A DNA stretch of 64,000 nucleotides, from contig NC_084809.1 in the NCBI RefSeq assembly GCF_963583255.1, forward strand, positions 1,576,001 to 1,640,000. The letters run 5' to 3'. The notes beneath the pieces were generated by a model. The model did not search any database, was not told the DNA's origin, and saw only the letters and a program-made list of their open reading frames with translations. Positions 24,670 to 34,699 of the stretch are shown here, one piece after another (the first letter of the stretch is position 1; each line of letters begins with the position of its first letter). Source of the DNA: Pyrus communis (taxonomy: Eukaryota; Streptophyta; Magnoliopsida; Rosales; Rosaceae). Made by a program: the position numbers and the translations under genes.

Positions 24670-26799
24670 GAGGGAGAGAGAGTGAGGGCTTCGGCATTGG
24701 TTTTCATGAGTACCGATGACAGCAAATATAGGGAACTGTTCCTCATCTACCCTGCTCTTTTCCCACTCCTCTCCTCCACCCTGCTCTCTGCTGCCCTAAA
24801 CATCTCCGTTTATTCCTCCATTACGGTCAGTTTGGGATTACTTTCTTTGAAAAAAAACACTTTTACTCATAAGTGATTATATTATAAGTGTTTTTTTTTT
24901 TTTTTTGTCAAAAGCACGTCAAATCCAGTTGCTTCTTGCATCCAAAAACGTTTTCAAATTTTTTGTCCTAAATGTTGTTAGGGATCGTTCGAAACTGCTT
25001 CTTCTAAAAACGTATATTTCAGAATTCTAGCCTTTTGAATGCTTTAATCTTCTCCCATCTTAGATGAATTTATACGGGATAAAAATACAATAAACTTAGT
25101 ACCCAACACAAGTGAATCTTAAGCAAAATACTTACAAAATAATCAAGACCTTAAGAAAATAAAATAAATTTCCTAATTCATCAATCTCGTAATAGTTTTC
25201 TTTTTCGATTTTTCAACACTCCCTCAAACTCACGATGCATCATCATGAATGAATTTTCCGAATATAAGACGGGCTAATCTTAGAAATAGTAATTAAACAA
25301 ATCGTTAATTTTAACAAATTTTGTGAAAAGTGCATTTGCTAGAAGTGATTTAATTTTGAAATTTGATCATGTAAATTTGTTACTTTTGCGTGAAACTCAT
25401 GATTCTTTATGTTTCAAACTCCCAACTTGATTAATTAAACAAATTCAAAAAAGTAAACTGTCATGACGAAACTAACATCTGAACACTTCTTTACAAAAAA
25501 AAAAAAACGAAAAAAATTAAACAAATTTGAATTACTAATACGTTTGACCGGCATATGGTTGTCAATTTTCATGCAAGGCCTTGTAAGCTGTCACACGACC
25601 CACCAGCTACATATAAATTGATAAATTGGTACTCAAAATTATTAAACAAATAATAATCTTTGTTCTTTTGTTGTTAAAATAAATAAATAAATAGTAATCA
25701 TGATCACCACAATGCATGTCGACAATATGGTCATCTCTCCCATGTCGGGTTGGGTTGACTCACGAGTAGTCATGGGCCCTTTGTTAAAATTGTGCTCTAC
25801 TTTATAAATTAATTAACATTTAACAACCATATCTAAACCACAATTGATGACTCAGTTGTTGGGACGAATTTCAAATTTGTATTATACACAATTTATCTTA
25901 GATTCAATTACTAACGTTTGTGAACCATACGTTAATGATCAGGAGAGGTTAAAATATTTATTTGAGTCTTCCTGCGCCCTAAAAAGGTGAACTATCGCCA
26001 CTAGGATTTTTTTTTGGGGGGGGGGGGGGGGGTGGTGGGGAGGGGGGTTGGGGTATAACATGAAAAGTAGCATTTCATTGAGCTTTGGTAAGCCTGAGGT
26101 TATTTGTCAAATCATATTACATGCATGTCAACGTATGCGAACAACTTTCGAATGAGCATGTTGACTGATGTTAATAACTTTTGAGCAAGAACACAGATCG
26201 AAAGATGCTTATAGCAACAACATATAAAGACATGAGGCTAGTAGCTACCCTACTTAGTGCTTATAGAGACAATAGGTGAATAACTGGAGAGCAGCTTTTA
26301 AGGGTATCTCAGATTTTCAAAGGGCAGTACCCAGTTCTTCCACAGAAAATCTTTGAGTTTGGAAAGCCAATTGACCCACCTTGTCCCAAAATGAATTCGC
26401 ATCTGACTACCGTGTCTTCGCCTCTTCGCCACCCGTTAATCTCCTAAAAAAACAACCATATCTGCTTCTATACTGTCCTTAATCTAAGAAAATGCTGCCG
26501 GCGTTCAGCGGCCTCAAATTAGAAAAAAAAAGGAATGGGTGGCAAAAGGCTGCATGAAAAGTGTTCATGGAAGGGCTCATCGTTGGTAATTTGTCTAAGA
26601 GGAGACAAGGCAAAAGCTCTCGAGGGGTTAGTAGTAGTATACCACTTTTTACCTGTACGTACGTGCATCATGTGCAACGGTAAAGATATTGGAACATGGG
26701 AGTCCATGCATGTTAATTACATCGAGAGAAATAAATTAGTTGCTAAACTCTCCTTGGAGGTTGCTTGACTACTAAACAATTGAGAAAATCTCTTCCTAG
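24670..26799. other. Intergenic with G-homopolymer and repeat debris
   Basis: 24815-24960 holds decayed 'GTTTGGGATTACTTTC ... TTTACTCATAAGTG' MITE-like sequence. A long T9-G17 block followed by GGTGGTGGGGAGGGGGG lies at 26008-26054. The frame at 26535-26768 shows no domain and is not called. No gene is supported. Confidence 0.45.
26016..26054 (+). repeat. G-homopolymer / G-rich tract
   Basis: About 17 consecutive G residues followed by GGTGGTGGGGAGGGGGGTTGGGG-type sequence. It satisfies the simple four-G-run pattern for a G-quadruplex on the plus strand. The homopolymer length is also a place where sequencing error is likely. Confidence 0.8.
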
Positions 26800-26809
26800 A
26801 CCCCTCATT

Positions 26810-26935
26810 TTTTTTTTTTTTTTTAAAAAGAACAGTTGGTGGCAAGTGACAGTTATCCACTCATTCCGATAGAAGATTCACAGAGACATTTCAGCCTCCC
26901 TTTGGTCACAAATTTAGCTTCTACACCAGCAGCGG
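26810..26935 (-). mobile_element. SINE-like A-tailed element, copy 2
   Basis: On the minus strand: GGTACGAAACCCGCTGCTGG, then GGGAGGCTGAAATGTCTCTG, GAGTGGATAACTGTCACTTG, CCACCAACTGTTCTTTTT and a long A tail (the T run at 26810-26824 on the plus strand). Order matches copies 1 and 3. Confidence 0.5.
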
Positions 26936-27059
26936 GTTTCGTACCACTCACTAACCGGAGCAATCATTTAAATATCTGTTCTCCATTCATTCCTTTCACT
27001 TATAAGTGATGATCACTAGACCGTAGTACTAAGTGATACTCATTTGTTAATTTAGCAAT

Positions 27060-27260
27060 GAAGCATAGGCCCATAGAAAATGGGCTGAATTTACTAATCC
27101 AGTAGGGTATTTTAACGTCAATTGTGGTCTCACCTAAGTGTTAACCCTAAAGGCCCAGAAAGAAAAACTTATAAAACGCCGCAACCAATGACATCTCAAA
27201 CACATTCCGAAAACCCTAACCTCACTCTTTTATTTCTTGCTCGCAGCTTTTTTTCTTCTG
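27060..27260 (+). promoter_or_regulatory. Telo-box plus site-II promoter without a protein ORF
   Basis: Contains AGGCCCATAG (about 27067), AAAGGCCCAGAAAG (about 27149) and AAAACCCTAACC (about 27211). GGCCCA/TGGGCC (site II) with AAACCCTAA (telo box) is the well-known promoter grammar of plant ribosomal-protein, translation-factor and snoRNA genes. TTATAAAACG at about 27169-27178 could serve as TATA box. A pyrimidine-rich stretch typical of a transcription start follows, but no long ORF. Confidence 0.5.
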
Positions 27261-27349
27261 GGTTTTGCTTCTTCTTCTCGGTTTTGGTTTTTGAGTGGTC
27301 AAATTTAATATATTTTTGGTGTTGTGGTAATATGTTTGTGTGTGTGTGT

Positions 27350-27440
27350 GTTGATACGGCAAAGATGAAGAGTGCTTTAAATTTCTGACACCTCTTGTAT
27401 GAGAAGTGCCTGTAAAAGGGCTCTTCGCTGAGCACTGTTA
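27350..27440 (+). ncRNA. Candidate small RNA gene downstream of the telo-box promoter (tentative)
   Basis: After a (GT)n run the DNA reads GCAAAGATGAAGAGTGCTTT, then AATTTCTGACACC and later TTCGCTGAGCACTG. AGATGA and CTGA are compatible with C and D/D' boxes of a C/D snoRNA, and the promoter type fits. However, the terminal stem is weak and I recognise no known snoRNA. A long T run begins near 27475. Confidence 0.2.
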
Positions 27441-27499
27441 GCAACTCTCTGAGCCTCCCTCTTCCCCCTGTCTCTTTTTTTTTTTTTTTTTTTTTTTTT

Positions 27500-28069
27500 T
27501 CATTTATAAATTTTCTTTTATCAATTTGCCCAAAATTTATCTGAAAACATGTTTTTATTTAGTTTAGTTTAGTTTCGTTCAATATTGAAGTAATTGACTT
27601 TATAGAAACAATAGTTTTGGGCATAATACTTGTACCGAGGATTTTAAGGGAAGTGAGATTCCCATTTTGTTTCAAAATAGAGTCGCGCACACCACATTGA
27701 ACTTCGATGATCAAAACTGTTTATTTTTCATTTTTCAATTTGCATCTCTTAGATATTCTTGTAAAATATTAATCAAATTGAAAATATTTAAAATATTTAA
27801 TTGATTCTACAATTATAAAAAGTAATAAAATTTTAATGTAATAATTAAATCGATAAATAATTTTGAGTTAAATTGAATTTTTGGAATAATGATTTATAAA
27901 TTAAATAGTTTGAATGGTTGAAACTGTAGGATGAGCTCCATATCGAATCCCACTTTTGTCCCTGTGGTTTTCTGTTATTTTTTCCTTTGCACTTGTATTT
28001 TCGTCTTTTTTTTTTTTGAACAATTTAGTATAACAACGGGAAGAATTCTAATTGAAATGCCGAATTTGT
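27500..28069. other. Spacer 3' of the SNL6-like gene
   Basis: AT-rich, with a T homopolymer at about 27475-27500 and repeated TTTAGTTTAGTTTAGTTTCG near 27558. No gene seen. It includes the 3'UTR of the minus-strand gene ending at 28070. Confidence 0.5.
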
Positions 28070-31000
28070 TTATGAATTGTAACAGCAATGTACTCTTCCC
28101 GTCAAAAGATTTGTAAGCTTCTTGTTCGACAATTCGAATCGATTCTGGACAACGTTAGAGCCGCCGTTGCCCAGAATCTTGTTCTTTGACATGCCCGTCT
28201 CCTCTGCTAACTTCTCGGCCTCTTCATCTCCGTCAATGACTCGATCGAACCAGATGTATCTGCCAAACGCTGCCATTGCCTCAAACACGCCTACATGTGC
28301 CTCTGCCAGTCTTGTTATATCCACTGTGGCTAGCACTCCGCTTTGGTACATTTCTTGCGCTCCTGTGTTTACACAACCAAAATTAGTAAAAATTACAAGG
28401 GAACAAGTGGATTTTGACTCATACCAAAATTGTGAGATAGGTACCTCGTAGGATTCTCTTTGTGAGAATCTCGAGATTTTTTAATCTTGTTCGTTTATCG
28501 TATATTGTGCGGTCAGTTTTCGTCAGGTATTGTTTGTGTTCAATTTTAAATAATATAATTTAAAATGATTTCTAATCGTAAGATACACGATGAAATGATT
28601 AAATTAAAGGATTTCCAGAATCCTCACAAAGAAGATATGGCAAGGACCCTATCTCCTAAATTTTAACACACTTGGGCAGGTTTGAGCACTGCTCGAGGAG
28701 GTGGTGCTCAATGAGGCCATAGCGCTCGAGTGGAGCAGAAAGCCCCATGGGCTCGCTTCTTCTCATAGTGACATTACGGTTTGGTGACATTTCTTCATTT
28801 GTAATTTAGAATATTGTTAGACCCATTTGGTTTGATTACCATGTACAACGAGTTTGATACCAAATTTTTAGAAAACAAAAAAGGTGGGAAGGAATTAATA
28901 CATTTGAGATATGAAAGAGTTGCGGTTGGATTTTTAGTGGAAATTTCAGGGCCGGTAATGAGAGCCGGGCAGATGGTGGTCAACTTCAACCCCTTTTCCT
29001 CAGCTATTTTCCATGCAGCTTTCTCTGCCCTCAGCTTGCCCAATGCATACCAGAGCTACCATTTCCAAATCAAACTTTAAAAAAAAATTACTAATGATAA
29101 TTATCCTTGTGATTAGCATAGAAATGTTATTGTGTAATTACTATTGTTCTAAAAATTCATGCTTAAGCGCTAGATGATTGACCACCATCACGATTAATTT
29201 CTAGATATTTAAAAAAACAAGAAAGGTTGTCTAAACCTGTCTAGGCGCTTGCCTAGACTCTGCCTAGATGCCTACTGCCTTGCCACTCGGTTATTGCCTT
29301 TTAAAACCTTGGTAATTACCAGTAAAATAACTGTAAATAGTATCTTTTTATTTATGCAAAGTGACTCACTGCCTTACCACTCGGCTAGCGCCTTTTAAAA
29401 CCTTAGTAATTTCAGTAAAATAACTGTAAACAGTACCTTTTTATCTATGCAGAGTGACTCACTGCTCCAGTGGTTATGGTTAATTACAGGGGAGAAGTTC
29501 AAATTCTGGGAGCTGTCTTGCCAAACGCAGGCTAAAAGGGAAGAAGTCAGCACACATTTTCTCACAGATGGCGTCATTGCACATGCCTTCATCACATTCT
29601 CACTTGCCTTCACTTCTATCTCAGCCATGGATTTCTAATCACATCATTCAAATCCAACGGTCAGTCGCCATTTAAACGACACAAATAAATAGAATTGTGC
29701 ATGAGCAACAAAATCAAAGGAATATGTGAAAGTTTGAAACTATTTAGTTTTACTTTTTCATGATGAAAATGATAGACACAAAATTATATGCAATTCTTGA
29801 CGTACAAGTAGAGGTCAGTCGGATGAGCTGATCATAGCACTAATTATTCGATTTTAAGCAATTTAGGTAAAATGTATGTGCATTATTCGATTTTCTCCCC
29901 AGACCTTCATTCATAATCAAAGCACAAAAGAAGGACATAAATAAATACTAGTATCCAATGGTCGCAGTAGAACAAGTACATGCAAAAAGAGTAAAGGGGA
30001 ATGCAAAAATCACTTCCTCAAAAAGAAATCTAGTGTCTTGTGAAAAGAAAAAAAAAAAAAAAAAATCTAGAGTCCGAATGACCACATGGGACAACTGGCA
30101 CAATAGACTAAATAATGCGGATGCGGATGTGACTCTTTGTTTGGGCTTCGGACAGAAATCTCTGCATCTCATTGTCGGAAGTCAAACGATCAGACAATCT
30201 GGATTGTTTAAAATTGAATCTGACGGTCCTTATTAACTTGTTGCCGTTGGCCCATCTTACACAAATCGGGTTCCATAGGAACTCCGAAGTTAAGTGAGTT
30301 CGCGAAAGAGCAATCCCAAGATTGGTGACCCTCTGGGAAGTTCTCGTGTGAGTTCCCATGTGAGTTCTCAGAAACAAAACCGTAAGGACGTGATCGGAGT
30401 CCAAAACGGATAATATTGTATTACGATGAAGTCAAGCTTGGGATTTGATAGAGCTCTGGGCCGGGACGTGACCCTTAGACTTTGAACACTAAAGTTAGGA
30501 GAGGATCGAAATTCCTTTGTGTGCAGTCGGTTGCATGCCATGTAGAAGTCTTTTCAAGTTGGAGAAGAGTAAGACAAATGAAAAGGGTAAAGTAACTCAC
30601 AGTGTAACCAGAGAGGCCAGCGGGGTCGACAAATGCAGAAGTGTGGAAAACGCCACGACAGCCATGGAACGCGTGTGACAAACTTTCAACAGCGTCGGTG
30701 TCAGTTAGCTTCGCAATAAATGCAGATATGCGATCGCTGGTGGCGCCGCTTGTCCTCATCTCCCTCAATATTTCTACATCTTCTGGAATATATGTTTCGG
30801 GGGGACACGACAACACATTAATTCCGGATGTAATTAAACAAATTTCACACGACATTTTCTTTATGGGTACAAGTAAAGGAATAATATTCATATATCGCAT
30901 TAAGATAAATCAACATTCAACCTAATCACATGCGCAATTAAGTTGATCAAAACAATATTTTAGTCCGACATGAACTCATTTTACTACGCTAGCATACATG

Positions 31001-32890
31001 GGATGTGGTATAGATTTGTTCCGTCTGCTGTCTTTATGCAGATTTGAACCGACAATGCTTGTGCTAGTGAGTGTGCGGTTGTTGTTGCTAATTAGAGGGT
31101 TATATCCATATGGCAACTTTTGTAATTGTCGTGGATTCTTTGTAATTGTAATTCAATAATGAAATTTTACTATCGTTTCTTGTATTAAAAAAAAAGGTAA
31201 TCCAGACTACGTTAAAGAAGAGAAAAGATTTTTGTACCCCTTTTTCTCTCTCCTTTCACTCTAGTTATTTTATGCCCTTTGAATTAGATGGAAATTCATT
31301 GACAAGTCACAAAATGCATAAGAAGAAAATGAATGTACAAAAATTATGCTTAATTACAATTAAACTCTATAAATTAATAGTCTTGAGACCAAAGAAAATC
31401 TATTAATTTAGAGAATATTAAATAATCGATAAATTCGATTAACTAATAGCTAATTAATTTATCAATATTTTCTTAAATATTGTACACTGTATTTAGTTTC
31501 TTGTTTTACAAACTAATAATTCTGTGTATTTGATTAACAATGTAAAATTCATGAATATACTTTTTTTTTTATATAAATATATTGTACATTTTTCAATGCA
31601 TTAATATTATTTCACTTATGAACATTTAACCAGAAAAATTCTATTTAAATAACAAAAGTCATATTACCACAATACAGACAACAATGGTTTCTCACCTCAA
31701 AGGTGTAAAAATCAACAATGACGGATAAAATGTGCAAAGCATTGTGCGAGTACAATAAAAATAAACTAGATAACACTAAAAACAATTGCAATATTAAATT
31801 TCTTCGATCATATTTAATTTATATATTATGTGAAATCTATATGAATTTTTTATAATATATTATCTTAAAAGTCGGGACTCTAAAAAAATATTATTCAATC
31901 GAGATTATTAATTTATCGGGTATCAATTCCTAGAGGTTCTACTATAACTAAAATAGCGCTCGAATAAAGGAAAATGTTGCAATGTAAATGCAATTAAACA
32001 AGCATCCTAAGTTCGATTCATGATATCAGTGAATCGCACGATTGTGATTAAAGAGAGGCTGAAATGCCTTGTTGTGTTTCCGGACTCCCAAAATGATGGA
32101 CTGTCCTAACGAAGCCAACAATTGTTCCCTTTTCAAATAAAAAAACAAATAATGAAAGAAATAGGGATAAAGGAAGAAACTTTCTATTGTCATCGTGCAA
32201 CTTCATTGCGGAAGAGAATAGAAGACTTGGAAACTTAATTGAAGCCCAAAAAAATGTTTAAATTGTATAAAATGGAAATTCCAATTTCTCACCAAAATTG
32301 CTTGAACTTTTATAAATAACTTTCAAATAATAAAAAACATCAGAAAATTTTAAAAGTATTTATTAATTATATATAAAAAAGTTTCTTTAGTGCTTTTATG
32401 GAGAAGTGATTTTTCTCAAGATGTAATTTTAAGTGCTTTTCGGATTTTTATTAGGCTTCTGAAACAATCACTTTCAGTAAAAGCAAGCCGATTCAAATAC
32501 GGTCACAAAGAAGTAGACTTAGCTTTAATCAACCGACTTAACTCACATTCTACACTTTGAGAATCCAAATTGGAACTTGGATGGATAAAGCATTAACTAA
32601 TGATGATTTACAGTAATGGATAATTAACGATTACCTTGTTTGTCAACGATGAGGCGGACGGAGTAGCCACGGTGGAGGAGACGGTCGACGACGGCAAGGC
32701 CTAAGAAGGAAACGCCGCTAGTGACACACACCAACATGTCTTGTTCATAATCACCCCTCGAGTCGAAACGCCTGTGGTCGGGTTGCTGGTGGTCGTCTTT
32801 TCTGCGGTGGAGGCCGGCGGAGGCCACCAACGTACGGCAGAACTCCTGCACCTCGATGTTCACCCTCTCTTCCAAACCCACAATCCCCAT
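28070..32890 (-). CDS. SNL6: Cinnamoyl-CoA reductase-like SDR (SNL6 type), possibly disrupted
   Basis: Five coding exons on the minus strand: 32635-32890, 30601-30782, 29437-29634, 28902-29055, 28070-28362 (or 28359). The encoded NAD(P)-binding Rossmann protein of the extended SDR family would be about 360 aa. Seen: Rossmann turn [11 protein letters not shown] (54-64), in which the first glycine of the usual TGG is serine; [16 protein letters not shown] in exon 2; [10 protein letters not shown] with the conserved Ser in exon 3; and [15 protein letters not shown] with the catalytic Tyr and Lys (215, 219) in exon 4. CCR-type enzymes reduce hydroxycinnamoyl-CoA thioesters; SNL6-like members are tied to lignin and defence, but the substrate is unproven. 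Oddity: exon 4 ends AAA-T before GT, so joining to the usual acceptor makes TGA at codon 264. A second AG three bases on gives TCG and restores the frame. The gene is therefore either a recent pseudogene or depends on the distal acceptor. Introns carry several transposons. Confidence 0.75.
28447..28633. mobile_element. MITE, 'CGTACATCGTGCGG' family, copy 2 (intron 4 of SNL6-like gene)
   Basis: Outer arms GTAGGATTCTCTTTGTGAGA and CCAGAATCCTCACAAAGA are inverted copies. Inner arms CGTATATTGTGCGGTCAG and CTAATCGTAAGATACACG flank an AT core. Same family as the copies at 4725, 43108, 50870 and 55137. Confidence 0.7.
29274..29460. repeat. 94-bp tandem duplication spanning the exon 3 donor
   Basis: Copy 1 (29274-29367) and copy 2 (29368-29460) share ACTGCCTT-CCACTCGG, GCCTTTTAAAACCTT, AGTAAAATAACTGTAAA and ATGCA-AGTGACTC blocks at roughly 88-90% identity. 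Copy 2 contains the working exon 3 end and donor (minus strand AAAAAG|GTACTG). In copy 1 the donor G is A (AAAAAG|ATACTA), so it is dead. Confidence 0.85.
30240..30473 (+). mobile_element. Cassandra-like TRIM LTR carrying 5S rRNA sequence (intron 2)
   Basis: The left half resembles plant 5S rRNA: AGGAACTCCGAAGTTAAGTG, GATTGGTGACCCTCTGGGAA, GTTCTCGTGTGAGTTCCC. The right half reads AACAAAACCGTAAGGACGTG, CCAAAACGGATAATATTGTA, TACGATGAAGTCAAGC and ends GGGCCGGGACGTGAC. That order (5S block, 'ACCGTGAGGGCGTG', 'AAAGCGGACAATATCGT', 'GGGCCGGGATGTGACA') is the end of a Cassandra TRIM LTR as I remember it. The left border and a second LTR are not seen, so this is a solo or truncated LTR. Confidence 0.75.
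31362..31937. mobile_element. Non-autonomous DNA element in intron 1 of the SNL6-like gene
   Basis: The left end AAACTCTATAAATTAATAGT and the right end read on the other strand (AACCTCTAGGAATTGATACC) are inverted and similar. Both are followed inward by repeated 'ATTAATTTATCG / AGTCTTGAGACC, AGTCGGGACTC' phrases. Length is about 576 bp, AT-rich, with no coding frame. Confidence 0.5.
31990..32150 (+). mobile_element. SINE-like A-tailed element, copy 3 (intron 1)
   Basis: Plus strand: AAGTTCGATTCATGATATCA (B-box-like GTTCGATTC), AGAGAGGCTGAAATGCCTTG, TTTCCGGACTCCCAAAATGA, TGGACTGTCC, CCAACAATTGTTCCCTTTTC, then AAATAAAAAAACAAATAA as tail. The block order matches copies 1 and 2. Confidence 0.5.
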
Positions 32891-33278
32891 TTCGACCGTG
32901 TTTGGGTGACACAAAAATGGCACAGAAAAAAAAAAAGAAAAAGGTTTTGTTCGGAAGCTTAGTTTTCTCTTGGACAGAGATGGAGTGACACAACTAGAGA
33001 GACGAAGACATGAGTTTATGTAAATATTGAATTGTTGGTCTGTTGGTGTCTACGGCCAGTTGGAAGTCATGCAATGCTCCATTTAACACGTCTCTCTAAA
33101 GCCCTTCAATGAATACGGATCTCATCTCTATTAGAGAATAATATTTTTCGCAGAAAAACTGCTAGCAGTTGCCTACCTAGCTAGGTCGGCAATAGGCTTG
33201 GCTTGTTTTGGTTTTGCACTTCAATTTTCATCCTATGTTTCGAGGTGAATTTTCTGGCAAATGCGATTGTGAACGTAA

Positions 33279-33923
33279 GAGCAACTTTAGCGTTGCAAAG
33301 GCCTTTTAGGGCAACTCGTTATTAAATTCATCGAGTGAACAGTAATTATTTTTTGTATTTTCACTTCTAAACTGAATAGTCATGGCAATAGATAATAAAA
33401 TATTAATATTTTTTTCTCACCCAATCCATCAGACACCCCATCTCCCTTTCCATTTCCCCCCTCATTTGACCGGTTCTCTCTTCAACAAATCAAGCTCAAA
33501 AATAATATTTTTGGAATCCCTGGTGCGAGGTCCTACCATTGAAGCTGAGAGCTTGAGCTCTCAATCTCGAAGCCAAGAGATGTTTCTATCACTATCTTGT
33601 GTTATTAAGCTTTAAATCCTGTTGTGTTGCAATTCTTGTGGTTTAATTCGAGGGCTTAATTCCCTACATGCATCCCATTCTTTTTTCCAGATTCCGACAA
33701 AGGAAAACGGACGAATTCGAGTCGGGTCACCCTAACATCAACCACACATCACACATCACACATCACACAGCCCTCAGGCTCTCGAGCCACCAATTCGAGT
33801 CGGGCCTCTCGCTCAGGCCCCTCCCTCAGCCCACACATCTGCATGGGCTGGAGCTTACAGCTGGGGCTATTGGGATAGGGAAGTCGCCGGTCCATCGGGC
33901 TAATGTTCCCGGTGGAGTTGCTC
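33279..33923. mobile_element. PIF/Harbinger-like MITE (645 bp) upstream of the SNL6-like gene
   Basis: Terminal ends GAGCAACTTTAGCGTTGC and, on the other strand, GAGCAACTCCACCGGGAAC, flanked by TAA on both sides (33276-33278, 33924-33926). The inside contains a short CACATCACA tandem run (about 33748-33767) and a duplicated phrase ATTCGAGTCGGG (near 33715 and 33792). It has no transposase. Confidence 0.7.
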
Positions 33924-33926
33924 TAA

Positions 33927-34699
33927 AATGTACTATATAAGAGTCTCCGGTTTAGCTCTATCATCCTTCCATGGAGGCAAACTCGGGTTGGCAAATGGAC
34001 TCTCGAATAAATAAATTCGATTTGATAATAAACCATGTTTCTTGTTGCTTATAGCTTGAGAATGACGTTACAATAAGTCACTTCTTGATAATTTATACAC
34101 CAAAAAAAATCAGATATTTTGATATGGTACGAAATTATTACCATATAGAACTGCAGATGAGAACCAATTCATGTTACAGGTTGCTCAAATCTTTCGAGTA
34201 AGTTGTACTCTAAAATTTAGCTTATTTCAATCCGATTGAGATCAGTTTTTATCGATTTTCCACTTATCTGACGCAGAAAATGGTAAATCCGCTTCCAAAT
34301 GTCTTCTAAAATTTTCTTTAATGCGCGCTGAGGCTAGCTCGAGAACACGACTATGATATTAACAGTAGACGAAGACGAGAGAAATTGAACCAAAATAAAT
34401 TATATTTACAATATCAGTTCAACAAATTACATGTTGCACAACGGGACTCAAAGGAATTGCATTCTCAAAATTTGAATGTCTGCACTAACCCACATTCACA
34501 CATATGATACACTAGAAGACACCGGAAAAAATTTTGCTCCTGCGATTCAGCATTAACCGGCAGACGCCACGTACCATCCAGCAACAACGTCCGCCGGTGG
34601 CCACAGCACCGCCACCATGGTTCATCTGCTTTCTGTAGCATTTTCTATTTTCCGGTCAAAGCAATTATTCGACTGTCAGCGGTGGACATGACATTGCCT
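33927..34699. other. Intergenic / kinase 3' flank, nothing notable
   Basis: AT-rich to 34500, then moderately GC-rich 34530-34700, which is probably the 3'UTR of the minus-strand kinase. No frame or repeat is supported. Confidence 0.5.

Noticed and set aside
26535..26768. 77-aa plus-strand ORF
   Set aside because: No domain, low-complexity flanks, not conserved in any way I can judge; likely chance or decayed transposon.
30240..30360. 5S rRNA gene
   Set aside because: The 5S-like block is diverged and continues directly into Cassandra LTR sequence, with no T-run terminator where a 5S gene would end; it is part of a retroelement.
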